Shown in pieces: positions 17,241 to 26,008 of a DNA stretch of 64,000 bases. The notes beneath the pieces were generated by a model. That model was not told where the DNA came from. It saw nothing but the letters and a program-made list of their open reading frames with translations, and ran no database searches. How positions within the stretch are numbered: position 1 is the stretch's first letter; every line of letters starts with the position of its first letter. The position numbers and the translations under genes are program-made. This DNA comes from CALBPI01 sp039700805 (GTDB lineage: Bacteria; Pseudomonadota; Gammaproteobacteria; Steroidobacterales; Woeseiaceae), in assembly GCA_039700805.1 (NCBI GenBank), contig JBCAZE010000002.1:1-64000 (forward strand). The letters are read 5' to 3'.

Positions 17241-19016
17241 ATGCGACTTTTCATTCGCTTGATCTGGGGGCTGATTCTGACCGGCTGTGCAGTGGCAGCA
17301 GCGTCAGAACCGGCCCCTCATCATGTCAGCCTGCAAAAAACAGACACGGGTTGGGTGCTGCTTCGAGGTGGTGCGCCCTACGTGGTCAAAGGCGCGGGTG
17401 GCGATCACAGCCTGGAAGCTTTAGCCGCTGCTGGCGCTAACTCCATTCGCCTCTGGGATTTTGCCAATGCACGACCGATCATGGATGAGGCGCATCGTCT
17501 TGGGTTATCGGTCACACTCGGTATTTGGTTGGGCCATGAGCGACACGGGTTTAATTACTCGGACGAAGCGGCCGTGGCTGAGCAGCTTGAGCGCGTACGT
17601 GCGGCGGTGCTTGAATATCGTGATCACCCGGCCTTGTTGATCTGGGGGCTCGGCAACGAAATGGAGGGTTTCGAGGCCGGTGACAATCCGTCCGTTTGGC
17701 AGGCGGTGAATGATGCCGCGAAGCTGATCAAATCACTGGATCCGCATCATCCGGTCATGACGGTAACGGCAGAGCTCGGCGGTGAGCGCATTCGATTTGT
17801 TCATGAGGTTTGTGACGCCATCGACATTCATGGCGTGAATTCTTACGGCGGCGCGACGAGTGTTGGTAATCGCATCGCTGCGGCTGGCGGTGAGAAACCG
17901 TATCTCGTGACGGAGTACGGCCCCTATGGCACATGGGAGTCGCCGAACACGGCGTGGGGCTCCCCCATTGAGCCGACGAGCAGCCAAAAAGCGGCGAGCT
18001 ATCGCGCCGCGTACGTCGCTAACTTACCCACCCATCAGCCCGCGTCGCTCGGCAGCTATGCGTTCACTTGGGGGGCCAAGATGGAGGCGACCGAAACCTG
18101 GTTCGGCATGTGGTTGCGCGATGGCACACGGCTTGGCGCCGTAGATGCTCTGACGGATTTGTGGGGCGGCAAAGCGCCGCCAGATTTGGCGCCATCGATC
18201 GAGCCGATCGTCCTATCAGATGGCGGTGAGCATGACCCTGGCGATGTGATCGACGTCACCGTCAATGTTGAGGATGAAGAAGACGAGCGCTTACGTCTTG
18301 AGTGGCGCTTGCTGCCCGAATCGGGTGAGTGGTTAACGGGTGGCGATGTACGCCCGATCTTGGCTCCGATCGACGATGCGTTAGTGACTAAGTCGGCCAC
18401 TGGCGCTACGGTACGAATGCCAGAGGTGCCGGGTCATTATCGATTGTTTGTGACCGCTTATGATTCTGCCGGTGGTGCTGCGACGGCAAACGTACCGTTG
18501 AAAGTCCGCGGTGAACCTCGTACTCGATTCCCGGTCACCGTCTATCACGAAGATATCGGCGGTATGCGGTGGGTACCATCGGGCTGGATGGGGGAGACTG
18601 AAGCGTTGGCCCTCGACAATGTCGATACTGCGTATGATGGTCTGAAGTCGCTTAGAGTGCGCTTTGAGGGCAGAGCTTGGGCAGGCATTGCCTGGCAGCA
18701 TCCAGCGAATGATTGGGGTGATCAGCCTGGTGGATTCGATCTTTCCGGCGCCAAAGCGCTTGAGCTCTGGGCGCGCGGCGAATATGGCGGGGAGTCGGTC
18801 ACCTTCGGTGTGGGTATTCTCGAGAGCGACAAACCGTATCCCGATTCTGGGAAGCGGCAGTCGAAGCCCATTGAATTGACGAGCGAATGGCAACGCTACA
18901 CGGTGCCGCTCCGGGGATTGGATCTCGACACCATCAAAACCGGGTTCGTCATAACCGTCACAGGCCGCACGACCCCAGTGACGTTCTATCTGGACAAGAT
19001 TCGCTTTATCGATTGA
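17241..19016 (+). CDS. Clan GH-A glycoside hydrolase lipoprotein with C-terminal accessory domains
   Basis: A 591-residue protein whose signal ends in LILTGC, a lipobox. The catalytic barrel (residues 30-310) has YVVKGAGGD, ANSIRLWDF, acid/base Glu140 in GLGNEMEG, VNSYGG, and nucleophile Glu225 in LVTEYGPYG. The layout resembles GH2-type TIM barrels and other clan GH-A beta-1,3-glucan-active families. A bacterial Ig-like segment (about 320-425) and a jelly-roll carbohydrate-binding-like domain (about 430-590, ending FYLDKIRFID) follow. Exact family cannot be settled by eye. It is the last gene of the plus-strand run and converges on the LacI-type gene with only seven bases between stops. Confidence 0.82.
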   Translation: MRLFIRLIWGLILTGCAVAAASEPAPHHVSLQKTDTGWVLLRGGAPYVVKGAGGDHSLEALAAAGANSIRLWDFANARPIMDEAHRLGLSVTLGIWLGHERHGFNYSDEAAVAEQLERVRAAVLEYRDHPALLIWGLGNEMEGFEAGDNPSVWQAVNDAAKLIKSLDPHHPVMTVTAELGGERIRFVHEVCDAIDIHGVNSYGGATSVGNRIAAAGGEKPYLVTEYGPYGTWESPNTAWGSPIEPTSSQKAASYRAAYVANLPTHQPASLGSYAFTWGAKMEATETWFGMWLRDGTRLGAVDALTDLWGGKAPPDLAPSIEPIVLSDGGEHDPGDVIDVTVNVEDEEDERLRLEWRLLPESGEWLTGGDVRPILAPIDDALVTKSATGATVRMPEVPGHYRLFVTAYDSAGGAATANVPLKVRGEPRTRFPVTVYHEDIGGMRWVPSGWMGETEALALDNVDTAYDGLKSLRVRFEGRAWAGIAWQHPANDWGDQPGGFDLSGAKALELWARGEYGGESVTFGVGILESDKPYPDSGKRQSKPIELTSEWQRYTVPLRGLDLDTIKTGFVITVTGRTTPVTFYLDKIRFID

Positions 19017-19023
19017 TTGGCTG

Positions 19024-20067
19024 TTAGCGCGGGTCGACAGGTCCTGTCGATTCACGCAGTTGTAATGACCCTGGTACCGATTCGAACACAGAGCGTTCGC
19101 CGTTTGCATTACCGGTCAGCATGGATACTGCTGCTTCCGCCATTCGCCCGAGTGGTTGCCGAATGGTCGTCAGCATCGGATCGAGTTGTCTTGCAAGAAT
19201 GATGTCATCAAAGCCCGAGACCGACAGCTCACTCGGCACGCTGATGCCGAGTCGATTCGCGGTCCGAATGACCCCTGCGGCCATATCGTCGTTGGCACAG
19301 AAGATAGCCGTGGGTCGCCGTTTGCGATTCAGTAATTTCTTGGCGCAACGCTGCCCTGAATCAAATGAATTATTGCCATCCGCGACCAGTCTTTCATCCG
19401 GTGTGATGCCGTGTCGCGCAAGCCCATCCAAGTAGCCTAAATAGCGATGGCCAACCGCTTCATGTGTCGGATCACCTTTGATGAATGCGATGCGACGATG
19501 CCCAAGCTCAACGAGGTGGTCGACCATATGGCTGCTCACTTCTCGATCGTTGGTCACGACGCACGGTTGGCCACGCACCACTTTGCCGGGAGAGATACGC
19601 ACGAACGGGGTCTTGGTTGCCTGCACTGCGCGCACGATGCGTTGCATGTTCGACAATGGTGCCGCAAGAACAAGCCCTGACAGTCTTGTGTCGTTGATCA
19701 GTGACCGTAACTCGGATGCCACATTGCGCTGACGAAAATCACACGGATGAATTAACAGCTCTTTCATCGACGCTCGGCAAGCGCGAAGTGCGCCTTGCTG
19801 CATTCGGATAATGTAGCCAGAACTCGGTAACTCGTAAGCGGCAGGATCGTCGTAGACCAACGCAATCAGATGAGATTTCTGACTCGCAAGGTTGCGTGCC
19901 GATTGATCTGGTCGATACTGCAAGCTGTCGACAGCGCGTTGAACCCGCTCTCGCGTTGTTTGTCTAACATTTGGCTCACGATTGATGACGCGCGAAACGG
20001 TCTTGATCGACACGCCCGCGTGTTGTGCGACGTCAAATATCGTCACCTTGCCGGATTGCACGGTCAT
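19024..20067 (-). CDS. LacI-family repressor, probable regulator of the glucan locus
   Basis: A 347-residue regulator. The N-terminal helix-turn-helix (residues 8-55: VTIFDVAQHAGVSIKTVSRV, then INREPNV) and hinge helix region (SLQYRPDQSARNLAS) are canonical LacI family. The remainder is a periplasmic-binding-protein-like effector domain (LIALVYDD, HRRIAFIKGDP, AIFCANDDMAAG, SVSGFDDIILA). It sits inside the beta-glucan locus, and a degenerate copy of the TGACAGCGCTGTCA palindrome lies about 45 bases before its start, so autoregulation is likely. The expected inducer is a gluco-oligosaccharide or glucose derivative; this is inference. Confidence 0.92.
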   Translation of the reverse strand: MTVQSGKVTIFDVAQHAGVSIKTVSRVINREPNVRQTTRERVQRAVDSLQYRPDQSARNLASQKSHLIALVYDDPAAYELPSSGYIIRMQQGALRACRASMKELLIHPCDFRQRNVASELRSLINDTRLSGLVLAAPLSNMQRIVRAVQATKTPFVRISPGKVVRGQPCVVTNDREVSSHMVDHLVELGHRRIAFIKGDPTHEAVGHRYLGYLDGLARHGITPDERLVADGNNSFDSGQRCAKKLLNRKRRPTAIFCANDDMAAGVIRTANRLGISVPSELSVSGFDDIILARQLDPMLTTIRQPLGRMAEAAVSMLTGNANGERSVFESVPGSLQLRESTGPVDPR

Positions 20068-20094
20068 TTTCGCTGTTTTCCCCTGTCCCCAGCT

Positions 20095-20126
20095 CCATTA
20101 AAAGGGGATGCGGCAGCGCTGTCAAT
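20095..20126 (-). promoter_or_regulatory. Promoter of the LacI-type gene with a degenerate operator
   Basis: The plus-strand segment 20111-20126 matches the 16-base palindrome at 13 of 16 positions, with one arm intact. On the minus strand TTGACA (20126-20121) is followed after 18 bases by TTTAAT (20102-20097), one mismatch from consensus. The ATG is at 20067. A weaker operator at its own promoter fits autoregulation. Confidence 0.6.
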
Positions 20127-20147
20127 CGTTCTTTTAGCTCGCTTTTA

Positions 20148-21035
20148 TCAGCTATATTTTGGGTTGCCGTCGCTATCCCAGATGCCCCAATAGGCGCCGA
20201 CGTCGCCCTCTGCGGCGACTTTCCACGCCTCATCGAACGATGAGAAATAGAACACGGGAACATCGTCTTCCTCGGCCCATTTGAAGGTATTGAGGAGGTA
20301 GCGAATGGCATTGTCGAATGAGGGCACAGCGCCTTCTTCCGCGGTACCAATGTTTGGCCAACCTGTTTCGCTGATGATCACCGGTTTGCCGTTTGCCATG
20401 CCTTGTGCGCGGCGATACATCTCTTTCATGTATAGCAGTGCGTGATCGATTGGGCAGCCTTCCCAGAAGGGATAACAGTTGGCCAGAACGACATCACAAG
20501 CCTCAGTGACGCGGGGGTTGGTTTCAAACTTAAAATAAGCATCCACATAGCCGACTGGAACGCCGGGGCACGCGTCTTTCACGCGTTGCATGTAGCTGAT
20601 CAACTCATCTTCTGTGAGTTCGTCGCGCAATAACACCTCGTTGCCCACTGCGATGATGTCTGCGTCGCCAGCTTTACCGATCTCTATAACGTTCGCGATC
20701 TCTAGCTCGTTATGTTCGCGGTCTTCATCAAGCCATGCGCCGACCAGTGTTTTCAGCCCAGCTTTTTTTGCGATTGCTGGGATCTGCTCATGCCCTTCTG
20801 TACAGGAAAACGAGCGTATCCAATTCACATGCGGTTGGATGATCGCGAGTCGCGATTCGATTTGCTCCGCGCTGATGTGCGTACCCGGCTCTTGTCCCTC
20901 AATGTAAGGGCTGAATGAGAGGCCGTGAAGTCCACGTTCTAGAAGGGCAGCAACCAGTGCGCGCAACTCGGCTTCCGATTTGCCGCTCAAATCCATACCC
21001 GCGAGCGCGAGCTTTCTCTTATAGTGGTTTGACAT
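20148..21035 (-). CDS. Cytoplasmic GH17-family beta-1,3-glucan hydrolase or transglycosylase
   Basis: A 295-residue single-domain GH17 protein without a signal peptide (MSNHYKRKLALAGMDLSG). The acid/base is Glu133 in IIAVGNEVLL and the nucleophile Glu223 in VIISETGWPN, both classic GH17 motifs; FYFSSFDEAWK is shared with the secreted GH17 at 5444. A cytoplasmic location beside a phosphorylase suggests it trims, cuts or rearranges imported long beta-1,3-gluco-oligosaccharides. It follows the phosphorylase gene by 37 bases in the same direction. Confidence 0.88.
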   Translation of the reverse strand: MSNHYKRKLALAGMDLSGKSEAELRALVAALLERGLHGLSFSPYIEGQEPGTHISAEQIESRLAIIQPHVNWIRSFSCTEGHEQIPAIAKKAGLKTLVGAWLDEDREHNELEIANVIEIGKAGDADIIAVGNEVLLRDELTEDELISYMQRVKDACPGVPVGYVDAYFKFETNPRVTEACDVVLANCYPFWEGCPIDHALLYMKEMYRRAQGMANGKPVIISETGWPNIGTAEEGAVPSFDNAIRYLLNTFKWAEEDDVPVFYFSSFDEAWKVAAEGDVGAYWGIWDSDGNPKYS

Positions 21036-21072
21036 GATGTCGTCTCGTTGTTTTCAGGTTTTCGGTTGGCGA

Positions 21073-24000
21073 CTAGCCGAACAGTGATGTGCGATCGATC
21101 GACACTTCAATCGCTGCGACTTCACCTGTTCGGTTGAAGATCGCGCCACTGTGCTGCACATCCAACGTGGCACCGGCGATCTGCGTCGTGCTGCCATCGA
21201 TCATGCGAATCGTGAGCTCAGATTGGCCTTCCACGAGTCGATACAACACGGGAACCTGGCAAATGGTGAACGCCAGCATGCCTTTGTTCAGTGCAACCGT
21301 CTGCCATTGGTCTTGGGTATCGAGATAGCGGAATGAGGTTGCTTCGATGCTGAATTCGCGGCGACGCAGTAACGCCGGTTCGAAGCGCATGGCGCCACCT
21401 GTTACGCGCACGCCCAACTCACCGATTCGAGTCAGCAGTTCCTCTTTGACTTGTCCTGTCATACCAGGCTGTCTTGCGAGTCCATCCCCCGAGGTATGCG
21501 AATAGGGGTCAGTAGGAAATGCGCCATACTCTGCGGGCGTCTTGTTGAAGCCGATGCCTGCACGCACGTCATAGTAGAGCTCGCCCAGTCGCTGAATGAC
21601 ACGAGCGTCTTCGCCTTGATCCACAGCGCGCCAGTAATTCTCTTGGACCGCGAGCAACAACTTCGAGACCATATGCCAGTAGACACATCCCAAGCCTTCG
21701 AAACCAAACATAGTGCCCGACCGGCCTGTGAATGCGCGATGATTGAACACGGCTTCGTAGCATGCGGCAAATGCGTCGCGCTGTGATTCCAGCTCGGTGC
21801 CGTAGTCCGCAATCAGCTCGTCGAACCGACGATGTAACGCGCTGACATTTTCCAGGTCTGCGTTGAATCGGTAAACGCCGGCGCTATCGCGGTAGATCAG
21901 TCTCTGATCGCCGTTTTCCAGCATTTCAGTGATGGCATTGCTGGTTGGCAGCGCATCAGGCGCAATCGCGTTTCTTGCCAAAAATTTCGGTAACTGGCGA
22001 TCGGGATAGAGCATAAAGGTGTGCTGATCTGCTCGATAGATCGGGCTCGCGAACAGCGATTCGATAATGTCGATCGCTTCGCTCGGTGCGATGGCGCCAG
22101 CGCTTAGCGCTGCTACCTGACCTTCTAGCATCGGATACAAGTAGTCGATGTCCACGGCATCATTGTCACGACGCAGTAGGTTGTAGGCGTGGTACATGCC
22201 ATCGTCACGTTTGTTCACTTCAATGCAACGATCGATGACGGCGAGCGTATCGTCGAGTAACGTCGAAATGTCGTCACAGCGGATGCGCGCCTCTGTGTCG
22301 AATGGTTGGTCGGCGTAGACTCGCTCGCGATAGCGAGCGGCGGCGTCACCGAGCATCGACAGCAATTCCGCACGCTTGGAATCGACTTCGTCCGTCTGTA
22401 TGGCGGCGCGACAAGCGGCGATCGCCTGTTTCGTTTCATCGAGCCAGGCTGCCAACGGCGCGGACACAGTCGTCTCGTCGGATAGCGAAGCAATCAGTTC
22501 GGTCAAGAACACGACGTAACGACGAAGGTAATAGGTGGTTACCATCGATAAGCCGTTGCCAACGAGCGCGTTGTTCGCGTCATTCCATTCCGGTCGTTGT
22601 GTATTCAGCCAAATGCCGCCGTCGACGACGAGGTTACCGAGCTTGGCGAGCAGCGGTACGAGAAGTTTCTCTGCCAGAGAGACGAGGTATACGTCCTCGT
22701 TGGCATCCCAAAAGAGCTTGCCATCTGCGCCACGCGCAGCGACGCGTGCGTCGATTCGGGCCGCAACGCTTTCGTCGAAGATCACAGTGTTTTTGGGGTC
22801 CTCGACAATCGCTGCGAAGTCTTTGATGCGATAGGGCACATTGGCATAGCAAAAGATGCGCTCTTCGAGCAGTCCAGCGAGCTGCTCGGGATGAAAACGC
22901 CGCGAATGTTCGAGAAGCTTCTGCAAATAGATGATTTGGTGATCGCCCCAGTAGCCGATGTAGCTCCAAGGATCATCCGGCTCTTCGACCTCCCAGTCGA
23001 TCCCGTCGCTCGTGATGCGATAAGGGTTGTAGCCATCGATCGTCGAGGCATTCACAAACTTGGCGATCATGCTTTCCGTGAAGCCCGGAAAGCTCAAAGC
23101 GAGGCCTTCCCAATTCTGGAACACATCCCGCCAGTTGCCTTGATACGCCAACAGGTTCTCGCCCCGATCGTCCTCGAGTTCGATCGCGAACAGATTCCAA
23201 GGACGGCTGGGGTCTCCGTGCCGTCGACCGAAGCGAATCGGCAGGTATTCACGGCAGAGCCGTACCAGCTGCCGGTCTCCCGTGGATCCTGCGGCATCCA
23301 ACATGTCACCTAGCGACAATTCGTCGGGCAGTGAGGCAAGCCAGCCGGCATGCTTGTCCGCGAGGCCGCGATCGAAGTTGGTGATCGCGTGCGTCAGGTA
23401 TTGTTTGCTGATTCGATAGTGGTGATCAAAAACACCGCCGCGCAGCACGTTGAAAAGTACGTTGGCATAGTGATGAACGCTGACGTTTTCCTCGTTCGTT
23501 GTCTGCAGTGCGTCGCTGCTTGCCATCAAGCGCGCGAGTGCGTCCGAGCCGTCTGCAATCGACTGGCTGATCTGACGCGTCAACGTGATGGGGTCTGACA
23601 AAGACTGCTGCAATGCGACGATATCGCCTTGGTCTTTTTCGACATCAGCAATGATGTGCCAAACGGTCGTCTGCCCGGCGGCCAGCTTATGGGTAACCTG
23701 CGTGAGATAGGCACCACGCTGACCACGTGTCAGCGATTCCTGGACGATATCCTCGCCTTGGCGGAACGTCTCGATCTGCAATGCAGAAAGCGCGATGGTC
23801 GGGCTGTCCAGTCCCAATGCGTAGCAGCTGTTTGCGCGGAGCGATTCGCACGGTTCTGCTCGATCCGTAATCGCCGAGTACAGGGTGTAGTAGGCAAGAC
23901 CGCAGGTTTCGTCGAGCTCTGTCCATTTATAGGCGTCAACCAGATTGCTGGTATTGGTTTGTGCAAACCGCGGCGTACCCGCTGGCAACAGATTGAGAAG

Positions 24001-24525
24001 ACCGTCGAGTACTTCGGCATCAATATCTTGTTTGCCGATATTGGCCAGCTCGCACTGACGGACGAATCCATGCTCGCTACTAAACATCCAGGTGTAGCGG
24101 AATCGTAGCGATAAGTCGTGATGAACCGCCTCGAAACAGATTTTGTTGCCGAGGGTATTTTTGTAAATGGTCCTGGTTGTCGCGTCAGTGCCGCGAATGG
24201 GGCTGAATGGCTCCCATGTCACGACCTGCCCGTTGCGACGCGTCCGAATCAGTGTCGCAGCGCCGGTGGTTCCCGCGCTGTCATGGATTTTGTCGACTGT
24301 GGTGTACGGGAAAAGCGCGGTATCGGGTGAGACCCGGCCTGCGGTCAGCGCGCCGTTCGATGACACAAACAGCCAGTGGTTGTCGTGCGAAACGACGCTG
24401 ACAAAAAAGTCGCGCATACGATCAACATTTTCGATCGCGTAGTAGCGCTCTCCGTCAAGATTCGTAAAACTGCCGCGCGCACTGGTGCCGGGTTGCTCGA
24501 GCATTTGTCGTTTACTTGTCGCCAT
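21073..24525 (-). CDS. Beta-1,3-glucan phosphorylase, GH149-like (GH94-related)
   Basis: A 1150-residue soluble protein without signal peptide. It has the GH94-type order: N-terminal beta-sandwich (DNHWLFVSSNGALTAGR), linker helices, a long (alpha/alpha)6 barrel and a C-terminal sandwich. YQGNWRDVFQNWEGL places Asp467 as the likely general acid, and IGYWGDHQIIYLQKLLE, LWEDANEDVY-like and EGLGCVYWHM segments follow. Length and these motifs fit GH149, phosphorylases that split beta-1,3-oligoglucans into glucose 1-phosphate, better than GH94; GH161 is another option. Context supports the activity: GH17, GH16 and GH3 neighbours and an operator at 24746. It saves ATP by phosphorolysis of imported laminari-oligosaccharides. 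Confidence 0.78.
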   Translation of the reverse strand: MATSKRQMLEQPGTSARGSFTNLDGERYYAIENVDRMRDFFVSVVSHDNHWLFVSSNGALTAGRVSPDTALFPYTTVDKIHDSAGTTGAATLIRTRRNGQVVTWEPFSPIRGTDATTRTIYKNTLGNKICFEAVHHDLSLRFRYTWMFSSEHGFVRQCELANIGKQDIDAEVLDGLLNLLPAGTPRFAQTNTSNLVDAYKWTELDETCGLAYYTLYSAITDRAEPCESLRANSCYALGLDSPTIALSALQIETFRQGEDIVQESLTRGQRGAYLTQVTHKLAAGQTTVWHIIADVEKDQGDIVALQQSLSDPITLTRQISQSIADGSDALARLMASSDALQTTNEENVSVHHYANVLFNVLRGGVFDHHYRISKQYLTHAITNFDRGLADKHAGWLASLPDELSLGDMLDAAGSTGDRQLVRLCREYLPIRFGRRHGDPSRPWNLFAIELEDDRGENLLAYQGNWRDVFQNWEGLALSFPGFTESMIAKFVNASTIDGYNPYRITSDGIDWEVEEPDDPWSYIGYWGDHQIIYLQKLLEHSRRFHPEQLAGLLEERIFCYANVPYRIKDFAAIVEDPKNTVIFDESVAARIDARVAARGADGKLFWDANEDVYLVSLAEKLLVPLLAKLGNLVVDGGIWLNTQRPEWNDANNALVGNGLSMVTTYYLRRYVVFLTELIASLSDETTVSAPLAAWLDETKQAIAACRAAIQTDEVDSKRAELLSMLGDAAARYRERVYADQPFDTEARIRCDDISTLLDDTLAVIDRCIEVNKRDDGMYHAYNLLRRDNDAVDIDYLYPMLEGQVAALSAGAIAPSEAIDIIESLFASPIYRADQHTFMLYPDRQLPKFLARNAIAPDALPTSNAITEMLENGDQRLIYRDSAGVYRFNADLENVSALHRRFDELIADYGTELESQRDAFAACYEAVFNHRAFTGRSGTMFGFEGLGCVYWHMVSKLLLAVQENYWRAVDQGEDARVIQRLGELYYDVRAGIGFNKTPAEYGAFPTDPYSHTSGDGLARQPGMTGQVKEELLTRIGELGVRVTGGAMRFEPALLRRREFSIEATSFRYLDTQDQWQTVALNKGMLAFTICQVPVLYRLVEGQSELTIRMIDGSTTQIAGATLDVQHSGAIFNRTGEVAAIEVSIDRTSLFG

Positions 24526-24745
24526 GATCTTCTATCTCGCTACTGTCGCACGTCTCGATACGGTGATCGATCGAGAACGCACAGAAATACCCGTAGGTAT
24601 CTCACTTTCTGTTTCGGGAAATAGGGTGACGAACGAATGTCTAGAAACCTACCTGAATCACTCAGGCAGGATATGTCAAAGACAGCACAATAGTGCCATC
24701 TTCCTAGCCCCCGAACACTTGAGTATACCCATAGCTCGCGCAGAA

Positions 24746-24759
24746 TGACAGCGCTGTCA
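24746..24759. promoter_or_regulatory. LacI-type operator upstream of the phosphorylase gene
   Basis: TGACAGCGCTGTCA is identical to the cores at 3118 and 7797. It lies 221 bases before the phosphorylase ATG and just beyond the stop of the BNR-propeller gene. On the minus strand CTGACA (24761-24756) could serve as a -35, but no good -10 is obvious at 16-18 bases. The leader 24526-24745 holds no gene that I can see. Confidence 0.7.
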
Positions 24760-24770
24760 GCAGTCGATTT

Positions 24771-26000
24771 CTAGGTGTTTTCTAGTGCGCTTATCGGCAG
24801 AACTGCCGTCTGGATTGAGGTGCTGTCGTTCGCCGTTTGAATCCAAGCGAATACTAACGATTGATCATGCAATGTCATTTGCGGGAAGCCGGCGCGTCGC
24901 GCGGTTGCGAGTTCTGCGATGAGCATCGGTGCACTGGGCTTGGCGTCTTTGTGAAAGCGTTGCACAACAAATTCGCCACGCGATGCAGAAGCTCGTCGAA
25001 TCCAACCGATGACAACGCTGCGGTCCGGCAATATCACGACACTGACACGACCCACTGGATTGTTGTCATCAACCGTGAAGTGTTGCTCGAAGCGCCGCCC
25101 GCCATCATCGGACAGGGCAAGGCTGACTGACCCCACCTCATCAATGGCCGTAAACCACGCAACAGCGACGTGTTGATCGAGCGCGTCGAGGGCCGGACCG
25201 TTGACCGGGCACCCGTCGATGACCCAGTTTTCCTCGACCACCGCTTGACCTGATTGCCACGTGCCGTTAACGCGTCGTGTGATAAACGTATCGCGTGTCT
25301 CGGACTCCGTTCGGTTGCGATACACCGCGATCGGCCCGTCTTCGCTCGACACCGCATCCGTTTGACAGCAGTCGCAGACGAGATTGTCGACCAATGCTTC
25401 ATTGGACCGTTCACCGTTTGCGTTGACCGTCGCATAACGGAGTGTCATCCCGCCGGTGGTGCCATGTTGATCATGGCTGTGTCCGTGACCGCCGGTGTTT
25501 CTACCATCCAACCAGAGCACACCAACGTCGTCGCCATCGGGCACCATGCTGACGAACCCGTGCTCAGTCGGTGTCTCATCAGTGTGCGGTGAAAACGGCT
25601 CTGACCAATGCTGACCGCTGTCGTCGCTGAGGCTCAGCATGACATCGTAGGCGTAGGTGCTATCCGCGCTCTTCTTCAGCCAATGCGCGGCGAGACGGCT
25701 GCCACCCATGTGTTCAACAGACGGAAAATCAGCCCAATTGACAAACCAGCGCGTACCCGTGGCGACAGTGCGCGGCGGATTCCACTGCCCTTCGCCGAGC
25801 GAAGCAAACCGCAGTGTTTCTGTCTCGCCTTCATGCTCTAGCCAGCTGAGGATCACTGTTCCGTCGGCAGACGTGGCTAGGTGCGGCTGAGCGCTCACAC
25901 CGACCGCGGGTGAGCGCAGAGACGTTAGCGCGTCGCCGCCAAACCCAACGCTTGGCGCGAGCACCCCTAGCACGACGAGGATGAGGCCTAGGTGTCGCAA
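24771..26000 (-). CDS. Secreted BNR/Asp-box beta-propeller protein with CDCC motif
   Basis: A 409-residue protein with a Sec signal (MRHLGLILVVLGVLAPSV). Asp-box repeats SDDSGQHWSEP and SDDGGRRFEQH mark a sialidase-like propeller, and such proteins are often labelled exo-alpha-sialidase. The conserved arginine triad of sialidases cannot be confirmed and the context is not sialic acid. Two features stand out: VCDCCQTDA and a His-rich loop GGHGHSHDQHG, which together suggest metal or haem-related binding in the periplasm. It follows the VOC gene by eight bases. It ends 11 bases before the operator at 24746, so read-through into the phosphorylase operon is possible but no role in glucan use is evident. 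Confidence 0.7.
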   Translation of the reverse strand: MRHLGLILVVLGVLAPSVGFGGDALTSLRSPAVGVSAQPHLATSADGTVILSWLEHEGETETLRFASLGEGQWNPPRTVATGTRWFVNWADFPSVEHMGGSRLAAHWLKKSADSTYAYDVMLSLSDDSGQHWSEPFSPHTDETPTEHGFVSMVPDGDDVGVLWLDGRNTGGHGHSHDQHGTTGGMTLRYATVNANGERSNEALVDNLVCDCCQTDAVSSEDGPIAVYRNRTESETRDTFITRRVNGTWQSGQAVVEENWVIDGCPVNGPALDALDQHVAVAWFTAIDEVGSVSLALSDDGGRRFEQHFTVDDNNPVGRVSVVILPDRSVVIGWIRRASASRGEFVVQRFHKDAKPSAPMLIAELATARRAGFPQMTLHDQSLVFAWIQTANDSTSIQTAVLPISALENT

Positions 26001-26008
26001 GAAAATGC

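Noticed and set aside
19034..19050. Near-palindrome TCGACAGG-T-CCTGTCGA after the GH-A lipoprotein gene
   Set aside because: It lies within the last codons of the LacI-type gene, has a one-base centre and no T-run, so I do not call a terminator or operator.
22302..22826. Plus-strand open frames within the phosphorylase gene
   Set aside because: They are antisense shadows of a well-supported 1150-residue protein.
24771..26000. Calling the BNR-propeller protein a sialidase
   Set aside because: Asp-boxes alone do not show activity; the CDCC and His-rich motifs and the context argue against it.
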